Notes: generated by a model from the letters alone, not told the origin. A stretch of 64,000 bases of DNA from Dryomyza anilis (GCA_951804985.1 OX638134.1:8763017-8827016), one strand, 5' to 3'; counted from the stretch's first letter, positions 12,401-23,736 are shown. Translations and numbers: made by a program.

Positions 12401-13270
12401 TTTGTATTTTTTGTATTTTTAGTATTTTTAGTATTTTTAGTATTTTTAGTATTTTTAGTATTTTTAGTATTTTTAGTATTTTAGTATTTTTAGTATTTTT
12501 AGTATTTTTAGTATTTTTAGTATTTTTAGTATTTTTAGTATTTTTAGTATTTTTAGTATTTTTAGTATTTTTAGTATTTTTAGTATTTTTAGTATTTTTA
12601 GTATTTTTAGTATTTTTAGTATTTTTAGTATTTTTAGTATTTTTAGTATTTTTAGTATTTTTAGTATTTTTAGTATTTTTAGTATTTTTAGTATTTTTAG
12701 TATTTTTAGTATTTTTAGTATTTTTAGTATTTTTAGTATTTTTAGTATTTTTAGTATTTTTGGTATTTTTAGTATTTTTAGTATTTTTAGTATTTTTAGT
12801 ATTTTTAGTATTTTTAGTATTTTTATTATTTTTATTATTTTTAGTATTTTTAGTATTTTTAGTATTTTTAGTATTTTTAGTATTTTTAGTATTTTTAGTA
12901 TTTTTAGTATTTTTAGTATTTTTAGTATTTTTAGTATTTTTAGTATTTTTAGTATTTTTAGTATTTTTAGTATTTTTAGTATTTTTAGTATTTTTAGTAT
13001 TTTTAGTATTTTTAGTATTTTTAGTATTTTTAGTATTTTTAGTATATTTAGTATTTTTAGTATTTTAGTATTTTTAGTATGTTAAGTATTTTTAGTATTT
13101 TTAGTATTTTTAGAATTTTTAGTATTTTTAGTATTTTTAGTATTTTTAGTATTTTTAGTATTTTTAGTATATTTTTTTAGTATTTGTTGTGTTTTTTTAG
13201 TATTTTTTTAGTTTTTTTTTTTGTATTTTTAATATTTTTAGTATTTTCATTATTTTGTTTAGTATTCTTT
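9406..13270 (+). repeat. 9-bp satellite array (AGTATTTTT)n
   Basis: About 425 tandem copies of AGTATTTTT (also readable as TATTTTTAG). Point variants and phase slips recur as modules, notably AGTATATTTTAGTATTATT near 10075, 10330, 10800, 10895, 11112, 11640 and 11730, and a block of AGTATTTTTTGT-like units at about 12350-12415. The edges are degenerate. The long Val-Phe-Leu / Ser-Ile-Phe frames are products of the repeat. Confidence 0.97.
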
Positions 13271-14155
13271 ATTTTTCAAATACAATTTTATAAATTTATT
13301 AAACAAAGTATTTCTTTTAAATCCACCAGGATATATGCGCAAATCCTTTTGATCCGCTCAAAGCTTTCGAATGTGCTGCTGTTTTTTTCTGTTCGCAATA
13401 AAGCAAACGAAAGCCAATAAATAAACGCAAAACATATACATCATGAAATAAAAATAAATCCGAAACAGTACAAAGAGTATCAAAAAATAAAATATAAAAA
13501 TTCAACAAATTCGATTGTTTGTGCGAATGCTAGAAATTGCATTGTTTGCTGTTGATTGCATTTTTCTATTTTGTATTTTTATTCACATTTTTTATTCACT
13601 GTCTGTGTGCGATATCAATAGTTCTTAAAATGGTGCACACAAAATACCCCCGGTCGTCACCCTCAAAATAGCCAAAACATATTCGATCAATTTTGCCCCC
13701 ATTGCGCACTTAAAACAAATTGCAAAAAATTCAGCAACACTAAAAATAGTAGCAAGTTACCAAAATAAAAAATAATAATAATAAATAACATTTTTATATA
13801 TCCGCCACCACATTTGATGCAAAATTAAATTTTTATTTATAACAGAACAATGGATTATTTTTTTTTGTATGAGTAGATGGTAGAAAAGTATGGAAAAGTT
13901 TTGGTTTTTCCTGGGGTTGTTGGTAAATGTGGGCGAAGGAATTGCATTGTGTTCTTTTGCATTGCATTGCACTTCATTTGATTTCAGGAAATGTTCGTTG
14001 GTCGAACAATTTTATGGTTATTCGAATAAAAAAAAAAAATCAACGAGTTTATGGTACACAAAGCCTCAGTGTTCCATCATTATTCAGTCCATTAAATGAT
14101 TAATATGAGAAATCATCAAATTCAAATACGCAATGTTTAAATTTCTAAAACTTCT
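13271..14155. other. AT-rich spacer, no gene seen
   Basis: Single-copy DNA separating two 9-bp arrays. Short frames on both strands are not recognisable. The patch at about 13955-13980 (TTGCATTGCATTGCACTTCA) is a minor direct repeat. Confidence 0.55.
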
Positions 14156-16272
14156 TATAAATACTATAAATACTATAAATACTATAAATATTATAAATAT
14201 TATAAATACTATAAATACTATAAATACTATAAATACTATAAATACTATAAATACTATAAATACTATAAATACTATAAATACTATAAATACTATAAATACT
14301 ATAAATACTATAAATACTATAAATACTATAAATACTATAAATACTATAAATACTATAAATACTATAAATACTATAAATACTATAAATACTATAAATACTA
14401 TAAATACTATAAATACTATAAATACTATAAATACTATAAATACTATAAATACTATAAATACTATAAATACTATAAATACTATAAATACTATAAATACTAT
14501 AAATACTATAAATACTATAAATACTCTAAATACTCTAAATACTCTAAATACTATAAATACTATAAATACTATAAATACTATAAATACTATAAATACTATA
14601 AATACTATAAATACTATAAATACTATAAATACTATAAATACTATAAATACTATAAATACTATAAATACTATAAATACTATAAATACTATAAATACTATAA
14701 ATACTATAAATACTATAAATACTATAAATACTATAAATACTATAAATACTATAAATACTATAAATACTATAAATACTATAAATACTATAAATACTATAAA
14801 TACTATAAATACTATAAATACTATAAATACTATAAATACTATAAATACTATAAATACTATAAATACTATAAATACTATAAATACTATAAATTCTATAAAT
14901 ACTATAAATACTATAAATACTATAAATACTATAAATACTATAAATACTATAAATACTATAAAGACTATAAATACTATAAATACTATAAATACTATAAATA
15001 CTATAAATACTATAAATACTATAAATACTATAAATACTATAAATACTATAAATACTATAAATACTATAAATACTATAAATACTATAAATACTATAAATAC
15101 TATAAATACTATAAATACTATAAATACTATAAATACTATAAATACTATAAATACTATAAATACTATAAATACTATAAATACTATAAATACTATAAATACT
15201 ATAAATACTATAAATACTATAAATACTATAAATACTATAAATACTATTAATACTATAAATACTATAAATACTATAAATACTATAAATACTATAAATACTA
15301 TAAATACTATAAATACTATAAATACTATAAATACTATAAATACTATAAATACTATAAATACTATAAATACTATAAATACTATAAATACTATAAATACTAT
15401 AAATACTATAAATACTATAAATACTATAAATACTATAAATACTATAAATACTATAAATACTATAAATACTATAAATACTATAAATACTATAAATACTATA
15501 AATACTATAATACTATAAATACTATAAATACTATAAATACTATAAATACTATAAATACTATAAATACTATAAATACTATAAATACTATAAATACTATAAA
15601 TACTATAAATACTATAAATACTATAAATACTATAAATACTATAAATACTATAAATACTATAAATACTATAAATACTATAAATACTATAAATACTATAAAT
15701 ACTATAAATACTATAAATACTATAAATACTATAAATACTATAAATACTATAAATACTATAAATACTATAAATACTATAAATACTATAAATACTATAAATA
15801 CTATAAATACTATAAATACTATAAATACTATAAATACTATAAATACTATAAATACTATAAATACTATAAATACTATAAATACTATAAATACTATAAATAC
15901 TATAAATACTATAAATACTATAAATACTATAAATACTATAAATACTATAAATACTATAAATACTATAAATACTATAAATACTATAAATACTATAAATACT
16001 ATAAATACTATAAATACTATAAATACTATAAATACTATAAATACTATAAATACTATAAATACTATAAATACTATAAATACTATAAATACTATAAATACTA
16101 TAAATACTATAAATACTATAAATACTATAAATACTATAAATACTATAAATACTATAAATACTATAAATACTATAAATACTATAAATACTATAAATACTAT
16201 AAATACTATAAATACTATAAATACTATAAATACTATAAATACTATAAATACTATAAATACTATAAATACTAT
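14156..16272 (+). repeat. 9-bp satellite array (ATAAATACT)n, left part
   Basis: About 235 nearly perfect copies of ATAAATACT with only a few variants (three ATAAATACTCT-type units near 14521-14550 and single changes near 14890, 14960 and 15247). It is interrupted by the retrotransposon at 16273 and resumes in the same phase at 27792 once one CTAT copy is removed. Confidence 0.98.
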
Positions 16273-16899
16273 TGTAACGAACTACCTGGTGGTCAAAGGC
16301 TGAGGTACTCCTCAGCGGCGGTCCAGGGGTAGGTCGACAAATAATTTATTTATGTCAGGGGTACCTTTTTAGTTCAACTCAACTGTAGCCCCTGGTAAAT
16401 GATAACGCCCTTGTTTTAATTCATAAATAACTTCTTTAATAATAGTAATAATAAGTGTGATAGGATAGTAAATTATAATTAAAGGCAGCGCTCCGCTGCC
16501 GCTACTGGATTGCTTAGAAATGGCGGGTTCCCGTCGGAGGCGTCTCCAACGCTGAGCCCTCGGATATGTAAATCTGGTTCCTCGGTCTGCGCCCCTTTCT
16601 GACGCGACCGGTTGCTATGTCGTATTACGCCGCTCGTCGCGTCGCGGCTCCCTATGCTATTGTGCGTACCACCCGGGACCCCTCCTCTGACCCCGGCTCC
16701 GATGCCGGCTCACTTTGTTTTGTCCGGGTGGTCGTTGTGAAATCCCTCGTAGTTGCCCCTGATTCAGCCCTTCGGCTCGCTGCTACCCCTCGATCGGCTG
16801 CCTTAGCGCTCGGGTCGGCTCGGTTATTCTCAAATGTGCTGCTGTTGCTCCTCGGTTATCGCGTGCTCACGCGTTCAGCTGTCAGGTGCTCGTGTCTAC

Positions 16900-18310
16900 T
16901 CGTTTCACTGCTACTGCTCGGTTCTCGTACTCTGTTACTGCTCGGCTCTCGTGCGCTCGTGTCTACTCGCTTCACTGTTACTGCTCGGTTCTCGTACTCT
17001 GCTAATGCTCGGTTCTCGTACGCTGTTACTGCTCGGCTCACTGCTACTGCTCGGTTCTCGTGCTCTGCTACTGCTCGGTTCTCGTGCGCTGTTACTACTC
17101 GGCTCACTGCTACTGATCGGTTCTCGTGCTCTGCTACCGCTCGGTTCTCGTGCTCTGCTACTGCTCGGTTCTCGTGCGCTGTTACTGCTCGGCACTCATA
17201 CTCTGCTACTGTTCGGTTCTCGTACGCTGCTACTGCTCGGCTCACTGCTACTGCTCGGTTCTCGTGCTCTGCTACTGTTCGGTTCTCGTACGCTGCTACG
17301 GCTCTGTGCTCATACTCTGCTACGGTTCGGTTCTCGTACGCTGTTACTACTCGGCTCACTGTTCCTGCTCGGTTCTCGTGCTCTGCTACTGCTCGGTTCT
17401 CGTACGCTGCTACTGTTCGGTTCTCGTACGCTGCTACTGCTCTGTGCTCATACTCTGCTACGGTTCGGTTCTAGTACGCTGTTACTACTCGGCTCACTGC
17501 TACTGCTCGGTTCTCGTGCTCTGCTACTGCTCGGTTCTCGTACTCTGCTAATGCTTGGTTCTCGTACGCTGTTACTGCTCGGCTCACTGCTACTGCTCGG
17601 TTCTCGTGCTCTGCTACTGCTCGGTTCTCGTGCGCTGTTGTCTACTCGCTTCACTGTTACTGCTCGGTTCTCGTACTCTGCTAATGCTCGGTTCTCGTAC
17701 GCTGTTACTGCTCGGCTCACTGCTACTGCTCGGTTCTCGTGCTCTGCTACTGCTCGGTTCTCGTGCGCTGTTACTACTCGGCTCACTGCTACTGATCGGT
17801 TCTCGTGCTCTGCTACCGCTCGGTTCTCGTGCTCTGCTACTGCTCGGTTCTCGTGCGCTGTTACTGCTCGGCACTCATACTCTGCTACTGTTCGGTTCTC
17901 GTACGCTGCTACTGCTCGGCTCACTGCTACTGCTCGGTTCTCGTGCTCTGCTACTGTTCGGTTCTCGTACGCTGCTACGGCTCTGTGCTCATACTCTGCT
18001 ACGGTTCGGTTCTCGTACGCTGTTACTACTCGGCTCACTGTTCCTGCTCGGTTCTCGTGCTCTGCTACTGCTCGGTTCTCGTACGCTGCTACTGTTCGGT
18101 TCTCGTACGCTGCTACTGCTCTGTGCTCATACTCTGCTACGGTTCGGTTCTAGTACGCTGTTACTACTCGGCTCACTGCTACTGCTCGGTTCTCGTGCTC
18201 TGCTACTGCTCGGTTCTCGTGCGCTGTTACTGCTCGGCACTCATACTCTGCTACTGTTCGGTTCTCGTACGCTGCTACTGCTCGGCTCACTGCTACGGCT
18301 CTTTTCTCGT
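16900..18310. repeat. Tandem-repeat core of the LTR (downstream copy)
   Basis: Built from ~24-bp units such as GGTTCTCGTGCTCTGCTACT followed by GCTC, alternating with 15-bp spacers (GGCTCACTGCTACTG). On top of this there is a higher-order duplication with a 679-bp period: the segment starting GTCTACTCGCTTCACTG at 16961 restarts at 17640. The matching core in the other LTR is about 25700-26855. Confidence 0.93.
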
Positions 18311-19209
18311 GCTCTGCCACTGTTCGTGCCTACTCGGCTCGCTTGGTTCGGCTTGGTTCGGCTTGGTGGTGACGCGCACGAAATGGACGTTCGCACCGCG
18401 TGGTCGGATAAAATTACACAACTTACCGCCAAGCCTCTTGTGGCCACTTTCGAGGTTATGGTCGTTCGGTCCCCTGCGCCTGTATCGCTGCTTTGCCACC
18501 ACGATCCTCGTGGCGCACTTTTGTAGGTTAGGTTGACTCGTCTTCCCTGGGCACTTTGGCTCTGCTGCATTTAAATAAACTGAAGTTGTTGTTCGCCTTT
18601 GTTCGGTGTTTGGGTTCTGCTGCATTAAATAAAACGATTTTACATTCACTTTGTGTCGCTTGGCTCAACCACTATGACAGGTTCAACCACCACCGATTCA
18701 GCCTGTGTGTCGGGCAGAGAAACTTGACCTTTCTACTGCCGTTCCCAGCAGCGCTCGTCAACGCCGTACCAACCAAAGGATAATTCTCCGCCTGCTTGAA
18801 ACTTATACCTTTCTTTTCAGCTTCGATTATCTTTGCGTTGGTATGGGTTTGGTTCCTTGTTGTAGCCCGCTTTTCCTCCCAGGAGAAACTTACTACAACA
18901 ACTCAGAACAATCTAATGTGTGTCTGCACTGTATCACGGTCGCCGACGAACTGACCGATGCTTCGGTTCTCGGCTTCTTCATCACCGTCGGCTACTATGT
19001 TTCGTCGTAAATGCGGTGCACTGTATTCGTCTCTTTCACGCACCTGCATGGTGCTTAGACCGGTTTTACACCATTCTCACCACGACGCCATTTGTTCCAT
19101 GATCGTAGCTTATACTCGTTACTTTGGCTACAGGCACCAGTGTTGCCCTCTTCTCATCAATTGTTCCCTCGGTGGCCCCCCTTTAACTGCTGGAGGCGAG
19201 CAATGTGTG

Positions 19210-19236
19210 GGACAAATTTACCCCATAAATTTGTCC
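19210..19236. other. Inverted repeat at the LTR outer end
   Basis: GGACAAATTTA and TAAATTTGTCC are perfect 11-bp arms around a 5-base CCCCA loop, 6 bp from the LTR terminus. The same structure is at 27755-27781 in the other LTR. It lies at the U3 start in element orientation. Confidence 0.85.
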
Positions 19237-19242
19237 GTCACA

Positions 19243-19252
19243 CCTCCCCCTT
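19243..19252 (-). other. Polypurine tract
   Basis: Minus-strand AAGGGGGAGG lies directly against the LTR start TGTGACGG. This is the expected position and composition of the plus-strand priming site of an LTR retrotransposon. Confidence 0.88.
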
Positions 19253-19863
19253 ACTTCGGCGGGGCCCGCGGCGGCAAAACGGTGAAGGTGATGATTCCGC
19301 TCCGCGCTATCCGGACTCGGTAATCCTTCCCGTCGATCCTCTCCACGAAAATCTGCTGCGCGTTAGGGCGCTTGTTGTTCGCACGCTCCACTGCCCGCGC
19401 CACCAACGCGGCGGGCCTCTGCGCAGCGTCCCCACCGATCGTGGTTATGGCCGAACCCCCGATCGCTCTGCTGTCCGCTGAGTCCTTCAGACCCCCATCT
19501 GCGTTGCCACTGTCGCTCGTGGAGAAAAAAAAAAAAAAGAAAAATACGATAAATAATTTTTTGTTTCACGGAAGAAAATTCGTTGTTACTTCAACGCGTG
19601 TCACTAAACGAATGATTTATCGCTGCGTTCGGCTTGACCCCCGTGGGTGTTTGTTCGCCGTCGTCGGCGGACGGCGCGACAGTTCGTGGAAGTCAGCCGA
19701 GCTTTTGCCGATCAATTTACCCGACCGTTTAATTTTCATGTCAATTTCGCGCACACTTCCCCTTCGTGCAAACTTCCCCTCCGCTATGATGACGTTACTG
19801 CATCGTTGTGGGAGGGAGACAGCCATCACCGTCGGCGGCCTCTCTCCACTGTAAAAAAAAATG
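19253..19863 (-). other. Post-pol tail, no env visible
   Basis: 611 bp between the pol stop and the polypurine tract. No open frame of envelope size exists here; the longest minus-strand frame is 99 residues (19916-19617), overlaps the pol end and lacks a signal peptide or transmembrane pattern. An A run occurs at 19526-19538. The element therefore appears to be env-less. Confidence 0.7.
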
Positions 19864-22800
19864 TTAAACTCGTGCGGTCGCGATTGCGCGCGGCCGTAGT
19901 GCGTATCTTGATGCAAGGCCCCGCCTCAACGCACCGCTGGCTCGCGTCGTCCTTGGGCTATGGTTCGTGACCCTGTCATCCTCCTGGGGTGGGCTCCGCC
20001 GGGTCGACGTCCTTGTTGCTCGTGCGTTGGGTGAAATGGCCCTAGCCCTGCCTCTCGTCCTGGTCGTGGGTGATTTGATGGCGACTGATTTGCGGGGCGT
20101 GGTACGGAAAGGGTTGTTTGCTTCCGCTATTAAATTTCGAGGTGGGGCCAACGGCAGCTTCCTCGCCATATCTACTGGGTCCTTGGGCGCCGACCGAAAC
20201 GGATTGCTGGCCTCTGCTATCAGGTTCCGAGTCGGTGGGTCAGCGCATTTATCAGCCGCGGCGGTCTGGGAGGTGGTAGGGCTCATGGTTGTCGGTGACT
20301 CCTGGTCTACTGCTTCGTTTTGGTTGAATGGCTTGATCTCCCCTAGGTGCGCGGTGCGGGTCTTGTTTTGTCCCACTAATTGGATGGTAACTATCACCGG
20401 AGATGTAAAGTTTACAATTCTATACGGGCCATCAAACCGGGGTGCCAATTTCGCCGCAAAATTGTCTATCGCTTTCGACAGGTGATGCTGCTTTACCAGC
20501 ACCAAGTCACCGACCGACGGTTTCCATGCGCGTCGCCTCAGGTTGTAGTGTCGAGCTTGATCCTGCGCGGCTCTCGCCAAGTTGCGTCGTACGATGTCAA
20601 ACACTTCCCGCAGCCTTGTCGCTCGTTCGTCTGGTGATGAAAGGCCGGCTCCTGTGCCTAGCGCGTCTTCGTCATACAGGGCCTTCGGCAGCCGCGGTTC
20701 ACGGCACTGGGTGAGGTACGCTGGGCTGTAGCCGGTGGTGTCGGACGGACTTGAATTTATGGCCAATGAAATTTCCGGTAGGTGTTCGTCCCAGCGTTGT
20801 TGTTGTGGACCGGTGATTTGCGCGATAATCGTCTTCAGGGTGCGGTTGGCTCGCTCCGTCGGATTCTCCTGCGGCGTGTATGGTGCGGTGAACTGCTGGC
20901 GGATCCCCATTTCGAGTAAGAACTTTCTGAACGCGCGGCTAGTGAATTGCGCGCCGTTGTCCGTTATCAGCACCCGCGGGACGCCATATCGTGCCATGAT
21001 GCGCTCCCGCAGTGCTCGCTGTACGCCTTCACTCGTTGCACGGCGCATTGGCACCATCTCTGTCCACTTCGAAAATTTGTCGAAAAACACGAGTAGCATG
21101 GTGTTGCCGTGTTTCGACCGGGGCAGGGGTCCCACGAAGTCGGCGCAGAGCCACGACCAAGGCTCCTCTGCGATCTGGGTGAGCATCTGTCCAGCCGGCC
21201 TCTCCTGGCTGGGTTTAAACTTCTGGCATGACTCGCAGTTCCGCACGTGCGTCCGTATGGTGCGGGCCATACCTGGCCAGAAGTATCGGTTAGAGATCCT
21301 CGCGATAGTTTTACGTGCTCCCATGTGACCGGCCGTGGCGTCGTCGTGGTTCTCGCGAAGTACCCTTTGCCTCAGACCAACTGGTACGCATAGTTTCCAC
21401 GCCGCACACCCTTCCTCATCCGACTGCCTTGGGATATGTCGGTACAACCTACCTCCCTCAATGATGTAGTCAGGAAACTTCTCGGGCTGTGCGCGTATCT
21501 CAGCCATCTTCTGCTTAATCCAGGGACAATCGAGTTCGATTGGGGCGTCTACCTCCAATGTTCCTAGCGCCTCCACTGGTTGTCTGGATAATGCATCAGC
21601 GACCACATTCAACTTGCCTCGGCGGTACTGTACGTCGAATGTATATTGCTGCAATTCCAGGGCCCACCTCGCGATGCGTCCCGATGGACTCTCAATGGAG
21701 TTGAGCCATTTCAATGAGAGGTGGTCGGTGATGACGTTGAACCGGTATCCTTCAAGATACGGCCGCATCTTCCTGATGCCCCAGACTATGGCCAGACATT
21801 CCTTCTCAGTCGGTGAGTAATTTTCCTCCGCCTTGTTTAAACGCCGACTGGCGTAGGCCACGACTCCCTCCTGTCCGCCAACGTCCTGTGTCAAGACGGC
21901 GCCTAACCCGTAACTGCTCGCGTCGGTCTGGAGTGTAAACGGCTGCTCGAAATCAGGGCAAATCAATACCGGCGCTTGGGTTAGTTTCGCCTTTAGCTGC
22001 TCGAAGGCGTCCTGTTGTTCCGTGGCCCAAATGAAATGTTTGCCCTTGCGCAGTAACTTGGTTAGTGGGTGGACGATATCTGAAAACTCCGGCACGAATC
22101 GCCGGTACCAGGAGGCGATTCCCAGGCATTGGCGGACTTCACGCACATTGGTAGGTGGCTTTAACTCGTGGATGGCGGCCACCTTGTCGGGGTCCGTGTG
22201 AATGCCGCGCTCGCTGACGACGTGACCGAGGTACTTGATCTCCTTCTTGAAAAATTCGCACTTGTCTTCATTTAACCGGAGCTTGGCCTGGCGCAACCGT
22301 CTGAAAACTTCTTGTAGTGTATCCATGTGCTCCTCCAGCGTCGACCCGGTGACGATGATGTCATCCAAATATGCAAATGCTTTCGGTTCCATGTCCGCGC
22401 CGATGACGCTGTCCAGTGCGCGCTGAAATGTTGCCGGCGCCGAATGCAGTCCGAATGGCATCACGCGCCATTGATATAAACCCCGTCCCGGAACGGTGAA
22501 AGCGGTATACGGCTTGCTCTCCTCTTCCATCGGCACCTGCCAATACCCGTTCTTCAAGTCGAGACTGCTTATGTAGTTGGCGTTGCGCAGTCGATCCAGT
22601 ATATGCTGAATCCGGGGCAAGGGGTATGCGTCTGGGACCGAATGCGCGTTCAACTGTCGGTAGTCGATGCATAGCCGCCATTTCCCAGTCTTTTTCTTAA
22701 CGATGACGATGGGCGCGCTGTGTGGGCTCCGGGAGGGCTCAATGCACCCCTTGGCGATCAGCTCGTCCACCTCTTGCTTGATGACTGCCTGCATGGCGGG

Positions 22801-23736
22801 ATTTTTAGGGAAATATCGCTGCTTCAGTGGGCGGTCGTCCCGCATGGTGATACGGTGTTTGGCGATGTCTGTGGGGCCTTGAATCCCATCGAACTTCTTC
22901 AATTCCGACTGTATAAACGCGTCGATGGCCTCCTGTTCGTTGTGTTGCCGCGGTAGTCTCTGTGTCATCATGCCTTGGTCTGCGCCGGTCCGTCGCCGCT
23001 GTCGCTGTGGCTTCGCGTCCCCGCGCGCATTTTCCTTCCAACTCGTATCCGATTTCTCGCCCGCTGTCCCCCTGCCTGTCGGCCCTCGGTCCACAATGGC
23101 CTCGCCCCATTGTCCGTTCGCCTCCTCGTCGCGCTGCTCTCGTGCCACCGTGCAGATCGGCACGCTACTCCCGATGTTGTGATTGGCCTGCTCACGCAGC
23201 ACGATGGTCTGCCCTCCGCAGCTCATCGTTGTGCCGGCCCGTATAAGGAAGTCCATCCCTAATATAAGATGGTCGACTGCGTTAGGGAGGACCAATAGGA
23301 GCAATTTACAGCTCTGGGTCCCTAACCTGACACATATTCGTAATGCACTAGTTATGTGCTGGGCCCCGCCATCGGCCATGCGCACCCGGAGGTCGACCCG
23401 CTCTTGGTTCTCCTCGGTGCCCAGTATGTTGGCGTAGTGGGGGCTCACAAAACTCCTGGTGGCCCCCGTGTCGATGGTGGCCATTGCCAGGTCTATTCCT
23501 ATGGCCACTATCGCGTAAATGTGTTGCGCGTCGTATTTGAGCGCAATGTTTGGGTAAGGAGCATATTCTTCGGGGTGACCGGCGCCTCCTACTGTGGCCG
23601 GTCCCCCGAGTCGTTTCCCGGCCGAGGTCGACAGCAATCGATCGTCCGGACGCCGCTTTTCCCGCATTGCCAGCAGAACAGCTTCGCCGGTGCCCGGCAT
23701 TCCCGCTGAAAGTGCCCCTCGCCTCCGCACCGCCAA
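19864..23736 (-). CDS. pol: Pol polyprotein: protease, reverse transcriptase, RNase H, integrase
   Basis: An uninterrupted 1290-residue frame encoding the replication enzymes. Visible in order: aspartic protease (DTG at 89-91, LILGMDF near 157-163); reverse transcriptase (about 300-520; SLDLKNGYWQ with D393, catalytic YLDD at 456-459); RNase H (about 595-720; D605, E644/E646, D671, D714 in VADALSR); integrase with an HHCC zinc site (H797, H804, C834, C837), catalytic D866, D926 and E961 in TERANRTLK, and a GPY module (1103-1105). A basic tail of ~150 residues follows with a duplicated motif, RNLIAEASNPFR at 1170-1181 and RNLIAEANNPFR at 1200-1211. The first ATG is probably not used: pol lies in the -1 frame of gag and would be entered by frameshifting near residue 40. 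All catalytic residues are present, so the copy looks functional. Confidence 0.96.
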   Translation of the reverse strand: MAVRRRGALSAGMPGTGEAVLLAMREKRRPDDRLLSTSAGKRLGGPATVGGAGHPEEYAPYPNIALKYDAQHIYAIVAIGIDLAMATIDTGATRSFVSPHYANILGTEENQERVDLRVRMADGGAQHITSALRICVRLGTQSCKLLLLVLPNAVDHLILGMDFLIRAGTTMSCGGQTIVLREQANHNIGSSVPICTVAREQRDEEANGQWGEAIVDRGPTGRGTAGEKSDTSWKENARGDAKPQRQRRRTGADQGMMTQRLPRQHNEQEAIDAFIQSELKKFDGIQGPTDIAKHRITMRDDRPLKQRYFPKNPAMQAVIKQEVDELIAKGCIEPSRSPHSAPIVIVKKKTGKWRLCIDYRQLNAHSVPDAYPLPRIQHILDRLRNANYISSLDLKNGYWQVPMEEESKPYTAFTVPGRGLYQWRVMPFGLHSAPATFQRALDSVIGADMEPKAFAYLDDIIVTGSTLEEHMDTLQEVFRRLRQAKLRLNEDKCEFFKKEIKYLGHVVSERGIHTDPDKVAAIHELKPPTNVREVRQCLGIASWYRRFVPEFSDIVHPLTKLLRKGKHFIWATEQQDAFEQLKAKLTQAPVLICPDFEQPFTLQTDASSYGLGAVLTQDVGGQEGVVAYASRRLNKAEENYSPTEKECLAIVWGIRKMRPYLEGYRFNVITDHLSLKWLNSIESPSGRIARWALELQQYTFDVQYRRGKLNVVADALSRQPVEALGTLEVDAPIELDCPWIKQKMAEIRAQPEKFPDYIIEGGRLYRHIPRQSDEEGCAAWKLCVPVGLRQRVLRENHDDATAGHMGARKTIARISNRYFWPGMARTIRTHVRNCESCQKFKPSQERPAGQMLTQIAEEPWSWLCADFVGPLPRSKHGNTMLLVFFDKFSKWTEMVPMRRATSEGVQRALRERIMARYGVPRVLITDNGAQFTSRAFRKFLLEMGIRQQFTAPYTPQENPTERANRTLKTIIAQITGPQQQRWDEHLPEISLAINSSPSDTTGYSPAYLTQCREPRLPKALYDEDALGTGAGLSSPDERATRLREVFDIVRRNLARAAQDQARHYNLRRRAWKPSVGDLVLVKQHHLSKAIDNFAAKLAPRFDGPYRIVNFTSPVIVTIQLVGQNKTRTAHLGEIKPFNQNEAVDQESPTTMSPTTSQTAAADKCADPPTRNLIAEASNPFRSAPKDPVDMARKLPLAPPRNLIAEANNPFRTTPRKSVAIKSPTTRTRGRARAISPNARATRTSTRRSPPQEDDRVTNHSPRTTRASGALRRGLASRYALRPRAIATARV
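23570..23619 (-). promoter_or_regulatory. Programmed -1 frameshift signal: slippery heptamer plus hairpin
   Basis: Minus-strand GGGAAAC at 23619-23613 is a canonical X XXY YYZ heptamer, and its phase is right: gag codon 450 is GGA (starting 23618) and codon 451 AAC. Three nt downstream, TCGGGGGACCGGC (23609-23597) pairs with GCCGGTC-A-CCCCGA (23583-23570): 13 base pairs with one bulged A and a 13-nt loop (23596-23584) holding the gag TAG stop. Slipping back one base enters the pol frame exactly. Function is inferred, the sequence match is direct. Confidence 0.88.

Larger units (their letters stand above)
16273..19242 (-). mobile_element. LTR, downstream (3') copy in element orientation
   Basis: This 2970-bp terminal repeat is unusually long. 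On the plus strand it begins TGTAACGAAC and ends GTCCGTCACA, so in element orientation it reads TG...CA. It matches the other LTR at an offset of 8797 bp up to the middle of the internal repeats and of 8545 bp afterwards; the 252-bp difference is a deletion in the other copy. It carries a tandem-repeat core (about 16900-18310), GGCAGCG/CGCTGCC inverted repeat arms at 16484-16500, and a terminal 11-bp-arm hairpin at 19210-19236. Plus-strand and minus-strand frames inside it follow from 24-bp repeats and are not credible genes. Confidence 0.96.

Noticed and set aside
14133..15518. 461-residue Ile-Asn-Thr frame
   Set aside because: Product of the ATAAATACT satellite; no promoter, domain or non-repeat portion.
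16834..18153. Long plus- and minus-strand frames inside the LTRs, some over 400 residues
   Set aside because: The LTR repeats have units that are multiples of three (24 and 15 bp), so several frames stay open together; the plus-strand ones are antisense to the element.
19253..19863. A possible env gene after pol
   Set aside because: Only 611 bp with stops in all frames, no signal peptide, furin-type site or membrane anchor visible.
20735..21328. Plus-strand frames of up to 197 residues across pol
   Set aside because: Antisense shadows of the GC-rich pol gene with no domain of their own.
23657..23663. GGGAAAA on the minus strand as the gag-pol slippery site
   Set aside because: It is a consensus heptamer but in the wrong phase: gag reads GGG AAA there, not GGA AAA. 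GGGAAAC at 23619-23613 is in phase and has the hairpin.
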